Below are positions 51,072-59,589 of a DNA stretch of 64,000 bases, in pieces. The stretch spans positions 1 to 64,000 of the forward strand of contig CAYWZW010000021.1 in the NCBI GenBank assembly GCA_964462945.1, in the 5' to 3' direction. A program made the translations under genes and the position numbers. Origin of the DNA: GCA-020343675 sp964462945 (GTDB lineage: Bacteria > Planctomycetota > Phycisphaerae > Sedimentisphaerales > Anaerobacaceae). The stretch's first letter is position 1. Every line of letters begins with the position of its first letter. The notes under the pieces were generated by a model. The model was given only the letters and a program-made list of their open reading frames with translations, searched no databases and was not told the DNA's origin.

Positions 51072-51554
51072 ATGAGTAACTTGATATGCCCAAGATGCAA
51101 GACGTCGCTGAGCCCGATGCGGGTTGTCGCGGGGCCTCTATGGAGGTGCCAAGCGTGCTTGGGGGTCGCGGTCAATTCGGCAGTGCTGCGAAGGTACTTA
51201 AAGAATGAAACCGCCAGGGAACTGTGGCGCACGGCGGTGACTGAAAGTACGCCGTCGAAGAGGCCATGCCCAAGCTGCGGCCGGGCCCTGAGGGGATTTG
51301 CGACAAGCCGAGACGACCGCCGGATCGGTCTTGATTTGTGCAAGGCGTGCCAGTTGATGTGGTTTGACAGGAATGAGCTTGAGGCGTTTCCGAGGGCCCC
51401 GAAGGTTCAGCCTGCCGAGATGGAGCGGAACCTTGCACTGGCAGAGGTCCAATTTGAAGCGGACCTGGAGGACCGCAAAAGGGCGGCCGAAAACATTGTT
51501 GCCCAGGCCCTGGAAATAATCATCTTGATTATTCGTCTGCTGCTGTTTCGATAG
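51072..51554 (+). CDS. Zinc-ribbon (zf-TFIIB-like) protein
   Basis: A 160-residue protein with Cys pairs LICPRCKTSL / WRCQACLGV and RPCPSCGRA / DLCKACQLMWFDRNELE. The last pattern with its W-F-D-x-x-E-L-E is typical of zf-TFIIB. A C-terminal hydrophobic segment (~145-158) may anchor it. Function unknown. It is 11 bp upstream of the AlkD-like gene. Confidence 0.7.
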   Translation: MSNLICPRCKTSLSPMRVVAGPLWRCQACLGVAVNSAVLRRYLKNETARELWRTAVTESTPSKRPCPSCGRALRGFATSRDDRRIGLDLCKACQLMWFDRNELEAFPRAPKVQPAEMERNLALAEVQFEADLEDRKRAAENIVAQALEIIILIIRLLLFR

Positions 51555-51564
51555 AGGAGTCACA

Positions 51565-52281
51565 ATGAAAGCGACAGAACTATGTGACGAAATTCGCAAT
51601 TATTGCCGGGCCAATGCCAATGAAGCCGTCGTAAAGAAATATTCGCGCTATTTCAAAGAGGGCTATGATGCCTACGGCCTGTCGAGAGAGCAATTGGAGG
51701 GCAAAGTGGCTTCGCTCTTGAGCGATAAGAGCGTCAATATGAAATTGGTCCTCAGCGCGAGCCGGCTGCTGGTCAAGAGCGGCAAGTATGAAGAGACCAG
51801 CTTTGCCATCCTCTTGTTGAAGGGATTCTCAGAGCAATTCACGGCTGAGACATTCGAGGAAATTGGTAAGTGGTTCGAGATCGGTATTACCAACTGGGGC
51901 CATACGGATGTGATTTGTGGGCTTTTGATTTCCCAATTCTTCGAGAGAAATATAATATCTCTGGATACTCTGAGCGATTGGCGGACGGCTACGAATAAGT
52001 ATCAGCGGCGGGCCGTGCTGGTCGCCATGATCGAGCTGCTGAATTCAACGCGGGATTACGCCCCCTTGTTCGCCTTCATCGAGCCGCTGATGCTGGATTC
52101 TGAGCGTGTCGTTCATCAGGGCTTAGGCTGGTTCCTGCGCGAGGCGTGGAAGCTCAAGAGAAAGCAAACGGAGGCGTTCCTGCTGAAATGGAAAGATGAA
52201 GCGCCGCGGCTCATTTTTCAGTACGCGACTGAAAAGATGACGGCTAAAGAGAAGGAGCGCTTCAGGAAAGATAAGAAATAG
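51565..52281 (+). CDS. DNA alkylation repair protein (AlkD-like)
   Basis: A 238-residue helical HEAT-repeat-like protein of the AlkD family, which excises alkylated bases (3-methyladenine, 7-methylguanine). NWGHTDVICGLLIS and HQGLGWFLREAWKLK fit the conserved helices. GGAG precedes the ATG. Confidence 0.82.
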   Translation: MKATELCDEIRNYCRANANEAVVKKYSRYFKEGYDAYGLSREQLEGKVASLLSDKSVNMKLVLSASRLLVKSGKYEETSFAILLLKGFSEQFTAETFEEIGKWFEIGITNWGHTDVICGLLISQFFERNIISLDTLSDWRTATNKYQRRAVLVAMIELLNSTRDYAPLFAFIEPLMLDSERVVHQGLGWFLREAWKLKRKQTEAFLLKWKDEAPRLIFQYATEKMTAKEKERFRKDKK

Positions 52282-52338
52282 TAGGGGCCGAGGCCGATTC
52301 TTCTGCGCGGTTTTCGCCGGCCAATGGGATGGTATGCC

Positions 52339-52905
52339 ATGAAGCAATTTTACGCCGCCGACCATGAGCAATGGCGTCAGTGGCTTTCGCTGCATCACGG
52401 GACGCAGGCCGGAGTGTGGCTGGTCTTTTATAAGAAAGAGACAGGCAAGCCAGCGATTGCGTATGAGGCCGCCGTCGAGGAGGCGCTATGCTTCGGGTGG
52501 ATAGACGGCGTCGTCAAGAAGATCGACGACGCGCGCTACGCCCGCAAGTTCACGCCTCGACGAAACAATAGCGGATGGTCCGAGTTAAACAAAAAGCGTG
52601 CCGCCAGGATGATCCGGCAGGGCAGAATGACCGAGACGGGTCTGGCGAAAATAAACGCGGCTAAAGAATCGGGCCTTTGGGACAAGGACCCCCGGCCTCG
52701 AATATCGTTTGACGTGCCGCCCGAACTCGCAAAGGCGCTGGCTCGCAACAAGAAAGCGAAGGAGAGCTTCGACAAGCTTGCCCCTTCCTATCGCAGGCAT
52801 TATATTGCCTGGATTGCGGTCGCCAAAAAGCCGGAGACCAAGAGGCAAAGAATCGAAGAATCAATAGCTTTGCTGGAAAAGGGCGAAAAGCTCGGCCTGA
52901 AATAG
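52339..52905 (+). CDS. YdeI/OmpD-associated family protein
   Basis: A 188-residue protein: FYAADHEQWRQWLSLHHGT start, GVWLVFYKKETGKPAI, EEALCFGWIDGVVKKIDD, RRNNSGWSELNKKRA and the C-terminal domain AVAKKPETKRQRIEE are the YdeI pattern (bacteriocin-protection/OmpD-associated domain). Function is unclear. The ATG at 52339 fits the family start; an in-frame ATG lies at 52324. Confidence 0.8.
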   Translation: MKQFYAADHEQWRQWLSLHHGTQAGVWLVFYKKETGKPAIAYEAAVEEALCFGWIDGVVKKIDDARYARKFTPRRNNSGWSELNKKRAARMIRQGRMTETGLAKINAAKESGLWDKDPRPRISFDVPPELAKALARNKKAKESFDKLAPSYRRHYIAWIAVAKKPETKRQRIEESIALLEKGEKLGLK

Positions 52906-52969
52906 CGGCGGGACATTTCACCTCGTCGCAGTGCGAGATAGGCCGGTTGATGCCTTTGGAGTCGCATTG

Positions 52970-53746
52970 ATGAATGGGCCTGACATAGGACACGTGGAGC
53001 AGCGTCTTGCGGCTATGATCAGCGAAGAACGCCGAGAGGCAATCGGCTATACACTGCTGACCGTGCTGTGCACGCCGGTGTTCGTGCTGCTGGCCAGCCT
53101 CGTAGCCCTGCTCATATTGGCCTATGTTCTGCACTTCGCCGACTACGACATAGATGCCAGGGGGATCTACACGGGCATCAATATCTTCCTGGCTTACATG
53201 CTGGTGTTCGTCTTGAGGCGCTCGAATCCGCCCGAGGAGCCGCACGCTTTTGATAGGGTGTGGTTGGCCGCCGTGATCGTGTTTATTCTGCCGCTCATTC
53301 TGACGTATGCGACGGGCCTGCCGGAACGAGTTCCGGTTCTGTTTGCGATTGTTTACGCCGTCCTCGCCTTTTTGGTTCTGGGGCTGCTGGGCAACGTGCA
53401 GATAGAGCAGCCCGACCCGGACGAAGCTGACGGCGAAGGCATGTTCCCGTCGTTAATTCTGGCGCTGTCGGCCTTTATAGCGATGTCGTACGGCGAGGTC
53501 ACGCGCAGCTCGTGGCTGTGGTTTCCGCCGAAGCCGGACGAGCTTCGCATCGCCGCGTGGATCCTCTGTAAGCTGGCGATGGAAAGAGCCGCGCCGCTCG
53601 ACGCCCGGCCCGTGCCTCGACGTATCCTGAACATGTTGTCGCGCCTCAAACTTGTACAGGTGACAGAATACAAGCTCAGACTGACGCTCAAAGGGTCGGA
53701 CTTAGTCACGGCGGGCGACGAAAATCAATATGTCGTAAAGGAGTGA
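52970..53746 (+). CDS. Multi-pass membrane protein, unknown
   Basis: A 258-residue protein with about five membrane segments (residues ~27-55, 65-85, 95-115, 120-140, 155-172) and a cytoplasmic tail. No family recognised. GGAG precedes the ATG at 52970. The stop is next to the start of the following gene, so the two are co-translated. Confidence 0.6.
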   Translation: MNGPDIGHVEQRLAAMISEERREAIGYTLLTVLCTPVFVLLASLVALLILAYVLHFADYDIDARGIYTGINIFLAYMLVFVLRRSNPPEEPHAFDRVWLAAVIVFILPLILTYATGLPERVPVLFAIVYAVLAFLVLGLLGNVQIEQPDPDEADGEGMFPSLILALSAFIAMSYGEVTRSSWLWFPPKPDELRIAAWILCKLAMERAAPLDARPVPRRILNMLSRLKLVQVTEYKLRLTLKGSDLVTAGDENQYVVKE

Positions 53747-54214
53747 GTGACCGCTTGGCATACTCGAACAGCGGGAAAGCCGCTGCCGGGGACGGTAGGG
53801 ATGTTTTTGAGAATGACACCGATCAGGTCAGCGAGAGACATTGTCGATCTCTTCAGGACAAACTGGCACGGGTACGTCCGCGAGTATCGTGTCTTCCTGA
53901 TTCTGACGGTGGTCGCTGCTTTGGCGGACGCGGCTTCAACGGTGTACTTCATGCTGCGGGCCGGTGCGGATGCAGAAGGCCATCCGGCGATCCGGCTGGT
54001 CGCGGCGGTCTTCGGACCCATACTTGGGCCTATCGTCGGCAAGCTGTGCCAGTTCATTGTCGTCGTGGCCTTGACGGTCTATCTTCGCCGCTGGGCGGCC
54101 TACATCTTCGTCGCCGTGATTGTCCTTTACGGCTGGGCGGCGTGGTATAATATGTGGGGATGCGAGCTGTATTATCCGAGATTGCTTGAGTGGCTCGACC
54201 GTCTGCCGTGGTGA
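53747..54214 (+). CDS. DUF5658-like membrane protein
   Basis: A 155-residue protein with about four membrane segments. VVAALADAASTVYFMLRAGA, GPILGPIVGKLCQFIVVV and GWAAWYNMWGCELYY resemble DUF5658. The GTG at 53747 follows the previous stop at once; an ATG at 53801 is an alternative start. Confidence 0.55.
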   Translation: MTAWHTRTAGKPLPGTVGMFLRMTPIRSARDIVDLFRTNWHGYVREYRVFLILTVVAALADAASTVYFMLRAGADAEGHPAIRLVAAVFGPILGPIVGKLCQFIVVVALTVYLRRWAAYIFVAVIVLYGWAAWYNMWGCELYYPRLLEWLDRLPW

Positions 54215-54296
54215 GCAGCGTGCACCAAAGGCGCAGCCATCCCCAAGTTCTGTACACCGGCTTGAGAAAAAAGTCTCTGAGAGGGGAAATCCCGGC

Positions 54297-54325
54297 TTGA
54301 CAATTGCGGGCCGCAATAAGATACT
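54297..54325 (+). promoter_or_regulatory. Promoter of PEGA lipoprotein gene
   Basis: Perfect TTGACA (54297-54302), 17 nt, GATACT (54320-54325). Predicts a leader of about 155 nt. Confidence 0.65.
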
Positions 54326-54488
54326 GTGCCATTGTTCGAAGCAGAGATGTATCGCACCGAAGGTTCGTGGCAGGATGCCCGTGTGGCTGTCAGGTGGATC
54401 AACGGCGTGTTATACGGACAGGAGAACGAAACTCCGCATCTTATGCGGATCAGTCTAATTAATGTCGGCCAGTGGAAAGGAACCTGAC

Positions 54489-54791
54489 ATGAATCCACGC
54501 GTGTATGTGCTAATGGCGGCTGTTCTCGCAGTGATTGGGGCGGGTTGCGTCGAGACCGGTCCGGTGATCTCAAAGGCAAAGGAAGGCAATCTCCAGATCG
54601 AGATTGTCGCCCCAAGAGATACAGACCTGACCCAGGCCGAGATCTACCTTGACGGTGTGTTCGTCGGCAATGTGAGCAACACCATGCCGGTACTGCACGC
54701 GCGCCGTGGTGTCCGGACGATCCGGGTGCTGGCTCCCGGGTACAAGCCATACGAGAAGCGGATCACGATCCTCGGCGAACCGAACCACTAG
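54489..54791 (+). CDS. PEGA-domain lipoprotein
   Basis: A 100-residue lipoprotein (signal with lipobox VIGAGC, lipid on Cys ~20). The rest is a PEGA-like domain: AEIYLDGVFVGNVSNTMPVL then GVRTIRVLAPGYKPYEKRIT. Surface or periplasmic; likely binds polysaccharide. AAAGGA precedes the ATG. Confidence 0.75.
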   Translation: MNPRVYVLMAAVLAVIGAGCVETGPVISKAKEGNLQIEIVAPRDTDLTQAEIYLDGVFVGNVSNTMPVLHARRGVRTIRVLAPGYKPYEKRITILGEPNH

Positions 54792-54950
54792 GTGCTCAAC
54801 GTGAAACTGGAGAAGGAGTGAGACCAGCTATAAGCCATTGATTTTACATGGTTTATATGAAAGCAGGTGTTGAGTGTTATCTGGAAGTAAGATCCCCGAG
54901 CGGTGATCTGAAAATCATACAAAGAGAAGTTGCATGACGATAAGATTTCT

Positions 54951-55949
54951 ATGACCTACGTTATTGGAATAAACATTTATGGAACCTCTTGCATAATTTG
55001 TGACACGCGGATTAGCTATGGCCAGTCGGGAATATGCGGATCGAATGATGCTCTTAAGAGTGGGAAACTATTCCCAGGTTGCATTTATGGTGCTGCTGGT
55101 GACTTCGATGAGTTCAGAAAGTTTATTTCTTTAATGCGCGAAGCCCAAGATGAAAAGAATACCTTAGCTGGTTTTTGGGACAACTTTTGTAAATTCTCAT
55201 CCAACTACAGTTTTTCAAGGTCAAGAGCATTTGAACTATTATTAGCTTCTCGCCATACAGGTGAGTCAAAACTGTATCTTTTGGACTCCAGTGATGGATC
55301 TATCAATGCCTCCGATAGCATAGTCACAATTGGCAGTGGTAAGAAGCTCTTGGACAGTGAGTTGAGGGAAATTCATGAAGATCGAAATGCCAAAATAATT
55401 GGGTATCTAAAGGAACACGATGTACCAATAGAGTCCTATCCTTATTTGTACTGTTTGTGGCTAATGGAGAGGGTTCAAGGGATGGAAGCATCTGTTCTGA
55501 ATAGGAATGGCGTAGGAGGTTACTTTCATTTTACTGGACAAACTCCCGAATTTGAGGCACGCCAAGGCCCTGCAGTTTATGTCATAAGTGAGTCTTATCC
55601 TTCTGGAAGAGAAATAAGGAGTTGGATATTTCGAATTGCATTCATTGAAAATGCCCTTGTTATTGATTGTCCAGTTGAACAAACAAGACTGATAATTGTT
55701 GATGTTTGTGCATGGCCCACTTTTAAGAAGTTAGATAAGAATGAAAGAGAAATTTACTTCCAGAGAATCATTAATACGGCTGAGAGTGAACCCTTCTATT
55801 ACTTCTGTGGCTTTGGTTTCTTGAATCCAGAAAAGAGACGGTCATCTGGTTTTCATTTTACGACGAAGAGTGACTACAAAGTAAGCAGAGCGGGTGAGAT
55901 ACTAGACTTGAATATCAAGAAGCTTATTGAAAATAACTTCTCTGTGTAA
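54951..55949 (+). CDS. Stand-alone proteasome-like Ntn-hydrolase
   Basis: A 332-residue protein beginning MTYVIGINIYGTSCIICDTR. Counting the Thr after Met as residue 1 gives T1, D17 and R19, then a Lys in LKSGKLFPG and GAAGDFDEFRKFI: the proteasome/HslV beta-subunit pattern with its N-terminal Thr nucleophile. The C-terminal ~130 residues are additional and unrecognised. Base composition is strongly AT-rich relative to neighbours, suggesting acquisition. There is no HslU/ATPase nearby. A TTG at 54930 gives an alternative N-terminus that would hide the Thr; I prefer 54951. Processing, defence or metabolic roles are possible. Confidence 0.6.
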   Translation: MTYVIGINIYGTSCIICDTRISYGQSGICGSNDALKSGKLFPGCIYGAAGDFDEFRKFISLMREAQDEKNTLAGFWDNFCKFSSNYSFSRSRAFELLLASRHTGESKLYLLDSSDGSINASDSIVTIGSGKKLLDSELREIHEDRNAKIIGYLKEHDVPIESYPYLYCLWLMERVQGMEASVLNRNGVGGYFHFTGQTPEFEARQGPAVYVISESYPSGREIRSWIFRIAFIENALVIDCPVEQTRLIIVDVCAWPTFKKLDKNEREIYFQRIINTAESEPFYYFCGFGFLNPEKRRSSGFHFTTKSDYKVSRAGEILDLNIKKLIENNFSV

Positions 55950-56259
55950 TTCTTTTTATTACTCTGATATTTGACGGCTATCTGCATATAACAATTCGCT
56001 CAACTTGGTGAGCAGTCGCATGCGTGCTGTGCCAACCCGCAAAGCCGTTCACGGCGGTTGTCTGCAGGTCAGCTCTTCGTTTGCATCTTCTTTCTTCGTT
56101 TGGTACCTGTGTAGAAGTTCTTCGACCATTCGATTGTCCTCAGAGCAGGCTTCGTTCAGGACAAATCCCTCGACGAACGGGCAGGCGGAGCGGCGAGATA
56201 GACAGACGCAGTACGCGATACGAAGGACGATGGACGAGAGACGAACGGCAAGAGACGGC
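55950..56259. other. Intergenic region with low-complexity run
   Basis: Holds a stretch rich in repeated ACGA/GACG units (about 56195-56255). No gene or RNA that I can support. Confidence 0.4.
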
Positions 56260-56949
56260 TTATCTTTTTTTCATTCCGTTGGGCAGTTTGATGCCGCTCC
56301 GGCCGGGGCCTTTCTTGAAGTCGAGGATAATCTTGACGGCCGTCTGGACGTCGTCGGCCATCGTAAAGACGTCCAGGTCCTCCGGGTCGATGTATTCGTG
56401 CTCGCGCAGCATCTTGGCTTTGAGCCATTTCACCAGCCCCTCCCAGTACTCGCGGCACATCAGGATGACGGGGAACGACGCCTGCTTGAGCGTCTGGATC
56501 AGGACGAGCGATTCGAAAAACTCGTCCATTGTGCCGTAGCCGCCGGGGAAGACGATAAAGCCGTGCGCGTACTTGAGGAACATGACCTTGCGGACGAAGA
56601 AATATCGAAAATGCAGCGAGAAGTTCTGGTAGTCGTTCGGGATTTGTTCCATCGGCAGCTCGATGTTCAGGCCGATGCTCTGGCCGCCCGCCTCGGCGGC
56701 GCCTTTATTGGCCGCTTCCATAGTGCCGCCTCCGCCGCCGGTGATGATGGCAAAGCCGGCCTTGGCTAATTCGAATGCGGTCTGCTCGGCGAGCTTGTAA
56801 TAGGGCTCGTCCGGGCGGCAGCGGGCCGAGCCGAAGATGGACACGGCCGGGCCGACTGACGCCAGCTCCTCGAAGCCTTCGGTAAACTCCGCCATCACTC
56901 TGAATATACGCCAGAGGTCTCTTACGGGACTATCAGCCATCTCAATCAT
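56260..56949 (-). CDS. LOG family protein (TIGR00730)
   Basis: A 229-residue Rossmann-fold protein: SIFGSARCRPDEPYY, IITGGGGGTMEAANKGA and VFPGGYGTMDEFFESL supply the PGGxGTxxE signature of cytokinin riboside 5'-monophosphate phosphoribohydrolases (LOG). Bacterial members hydrolyse nucleotide monophosphates. GGAG upstream of the ATG at 56949. Confidence 0.88.
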   Translation of the reverse strand: MIEMADSPVRDLWRIFRVMAEFTEGFEELASVGPAVSIFGSARCRPDEPYYKLAEQTAFELAKAGFAIITGGGGGTMEAANKGAAEAGGQSIGLNIELPMEQIPNDYQNFSLHFRYFFVRKVMFLKYAHGFIVFPGGYGTMDEFFESLVLIQTLKQASFPVILMCREYWEGLVKWLKAKMLREHEYIDPEDLDVFTMADDVQTAVKIILDFKKGPGRSGIKLPNGMKKR

Positions 56950-56999
56950 ACTGAACGCTCTCCATGGGAGTTCGGTGCGTCAAGAACTCACATTGTCCT

Positions 57000-57686
57000 C
57001 TACCACAGGGCCGGATTGTTCGCTGAGGGGCAATGCTGCGCAATCGGGCAATTCGGGCAGTCCGGCTTTCGAGCTGTACAGACATTTCGGCCATGGGTAA
57101 TCACCAAATGACTGAATGCAGTCCAGTTCTTTCTCGGTACTATTTCGGCCAGATCGAACTCCAACTTTACCGGGTCGCTGTTCTCGGAGAGCCCCAATCG
57201 GCGTGAGAGGCGAATCACGTGCGTGTCACAGGTGATTCCGGGCACGCCGAACGCGTCGCCCAGGACGCAGTTGGCCGTCTTGCGTCCCACGCCCGGAAGG
57301 GTCAGAAGCTCCTCCATCGTGCCGGGGACTTTGCCGCCGTATTGCTCGATGATCCTGGTGCACGCCCCCTTGATGTTGAGGGCCTTGTTGCGGAAGAACC
57401 CCGTGCTTCGGATATCCGACTCGATTTCTTTCAGGTCGGCTCTGGACCAGTCGGCGGCCGACTTGTATTTCTTGAACAAGTCTTTGGTCACCATGTTGAC
57501 CCGCGCATCGGTGCACTGTGCCGACAAAATCGTGGCAATCAGCAACTCCAGGGAATTCACAAATTCCAGGGCGATTTTTGCACGAGGGTACTGCCTTTTC
57601 AATACGGGCCAAATCTTCCTGACCCGCTGCCGGGCTTGCTCTTTATCGACTTTTATCTTCGCTTTTTGCTTCGCCAATTCTTCCAA
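57000..57686 (-). CDS. nth: Endonuclease III
   Basis: A 228-residue DNA glycosylase/AP lyase for oxidised pyrimidines. LLTLPGVGRKTANCVLGDAF (HhH motif) and D in CDTHVIRLSRRLGL, with the C-terminal Fe-S ligands CTARKPDCPNCPIAQHC (C-x6-C-x2-C-x5-C). TTG start, AAAGGAG upstream. It lies 24 bp downstream of dsbD. Confidence 0.95.
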   Translation of the reverse strand: MEELAKQKAKIKVDKEQARQRVRKIWPVLKRQYPRAKIALEFVNSLELLIATILSAQCTDARVNMVTKDLFKKYKSAADWSRADLKEIESDIRSTGFFRNKALNIKGACTRIIEQYGGKVPGTMEELLTLPGVGRKTANCVLGDAFGVPGITCDTHVIRLSRRLGLSENSDPVKLEFDLAEIVPRKNWTAFSHLVITHGRNVCTARKPDCPNCPIAQHCPSANNPALW

Positions 57687-57709
57687 GGCTCCTTTAATGC
57701 GAGTGTTGC

Positions 57710-59536
57710 TTAGCTCTTATCCGGCAGCTCTTCCAAAAGCTGCTTGAGTTTGTCGCCGATCAGCAGGCCGTGCAGCCGCACCGGCTCATTCCTGCCCGGC
57801 ACAAATAACATGCTCACCGGTACGCCCGGCTCTTTGTAAACCTTTTCCAAATCAATCGCCGCAGGACTGCCGCGCAGCGTCGTGTCGCCCTTGATAGCCA
57901 GCACACCTTTGTCCTTTATCAGCCCGGCAATATCATCTCGCGCATACACCGTCTTCTCAACGGCTTTGCATGTCAGGCACCAATCCGCCGTAAACTCGAT
58001 CAAAACGGATCTCTGTTCTCTGACGGCCTTGTCGATCGAAGCGGGGTCGTATTGTTGCCAGTCGATTCGGTCGGCCCGACCCGCCGGCAGCAACCAGGCG
58101 CCGGCGGCGACCGCGATCGCAACAGCGATCATCCGTATCACCCATTTGCGAGCAGCAGGCGTGCTCAGTGTCACCCATCCGCCCCACATCCAGACACAAA
58201 AAGCCAAAACCACGCCGAAATACAGCACCGCATCGCTGCGAACCTCCGGCAGTGCGGTCACCAGCCAGACCGCTACAATCAAGAGAACGAAACCCATCGT
58301 TTGTTTGAAACGCTCCGTCCATTGCCCGGCCTTCGGCAGGTGCTTCAACAGCGACGGTATCGATGTCAATATCGCATACGGCGCCGCCATGCCTATCCCG
58401 ATCAGCATGATGGCAACGGTCGCCAGCGGCAGTTTTTGCGTCTGGGCCCATGCGAAGGCGGCGGTCAAAATGGCAAAGCTGCAGGGCGTGCTCAATATTG
58501 CCGCTAAAAAACCCGTCGCCGCGGAGCCTGCAAGACCCTTGCGCGGGCCGGCCTTGCCCCCTATCGAGGACGGCGGGGCAATCGTGAAGACTCCGAACAT
58601 GAATAGCGCCAGGACGACCAGCAAGAGCGCCATGCCGATAAGAAAAGCCGGGTTCCTGAAATGGTCTCCCCATTGAAACACCGTGCCGTAGCCGAGCCGA
58701 AGGACGATATTCAGGGCCGCCAGCGCCGCGAAGAACAACAGTATGCCCAAACAAAAAGACAGGCCCAGCGCGATGCATCTGGCTCTGCTTTCTTTAGCCT
58801 GCTCGAAGATACTGAGCACCTTCAGGGGGATCACCGGCAACACGCAAGGCATGATATTCAGGATCGCGCCGGCCAGCAACGCCAAGGCGAGAGCAAACCA
58901 GGTGGAATAACTTTGCCCCGGAGCGACCCGGACCGGGGCGACTGCGTCACCTGGGGCTTCGAGACTAATCTGCCGCCACGAGTCGCGCCGGCTCCAGTCA
59001 ATTTTTGCTTGCAGCGCCTTCTCGAACGGCGGCAGACAAAGCATGCTCGTGCAGGTGATGCCGCTGATCTTTACCTCGACGTTGGCGGCGCTGGTTTCCG
59101 CGCGGACTTTGGCTGCCGTGATCGGCACGAAGACCGTGAAATCGCCGGCATAGACTTCGACTTCGACTTTGGTGCCGACGGGATCGGTGATTATCCCCCA
59201 CTTGGGAAAGGCCGCTTTGCCGAAATCGAAAGCGTCGGATTTGGCTTCAACCTTCAGCTCAAAGCCGGGCGCCGGCGCGGTTTTCGGGCTTGCGTAGTAG
59301 TGAAGGTCGTGGGTCCCCGTGAATGCGATCGCTACGCCGGTCTGCTCGCCCATTCGCGCAGGCTCGATCCGGGCGGACGAGAATTCCTTCTCGTGTCTTG
59401 CCAGCTCAACGCCGCCCGTGACATCACCGGCCCTTGCGGCATCGGTCACAGCCGAGTCTTGGCCCAGCGAGCAGCAGACAAACGCAGAAACCAAGACAAA
59501 CCATACCCCATGTATAAGAAGCGGATACTTCGACAT
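57710..59536 (-). CDS. dsbD: Protein-disulfide reductase (DsbD family)
   Basis: A 608-residue protein: signal peptide, an N-terminal periplasmic domain, about eight membrane segments (from ~220 to ~480) and a C-terminal thioredoxin domain with DWCLTCKAVE. It carries electrons across the inner membrane to periplasmic thiol proteins. Start at 59536. Confidence 0.9.
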   Translation of the reverse strand: MSKYPLLIHGVWFVLVSAFVCCSLGQDSAVTDAARAGDVTGGVELARHEKEFSSARIEPARMGEQTGVAIAFTGTHDLHYYASPKTAPAPGFELKVEAKSDAFDFGKAAFPKWGIITDPVGTKVEVEVYAGDFTVFVPITAAKVRAETSAANVEVKISGITCTSMLCLPPFEKALQAKIDWSRRDSWRQISLEAPGDAVAPVRVAPGQSYSTWFALALALLAGAILNIMPCVLPVIPLKVLSIFEQAKESRARCIALGLSFCLGILLFFAALAALNIVLRLGYGTVFQWGDHFRNPAFLIGMALLLVVLALFMFGVFTIAPPSSIGGKAGPRKGLAGSAATGFLAAILSTPCSFAILTAAFAWAQTQKLPLATVAIMLIGIGMAAPYAILTSIPSLLKHLPKAGQWTERFKQTMGFVLLIVAVWLVTALPEVRSDAVLYFGVVLAFCVWMWGGWVTLSTPAARKWVIRMIAVAIAVAAGAWLLPAGRADRIDWQQYDPASIDKAVREQRSVLIEFTADWCLTCKAVEKTVYARDDIAGLIKDKGVLAIKGDTTLRGSPAAIDLEKVYKEPGVPVSMLFVPGRNEPVRLHGLLIGDKLKQLLEELPDKS

Positions 59537-59589
59537 CACATCAGCTCTTGCCGGCACAAACGTCCAGAGATCATTGGAAAAAGAGAATA

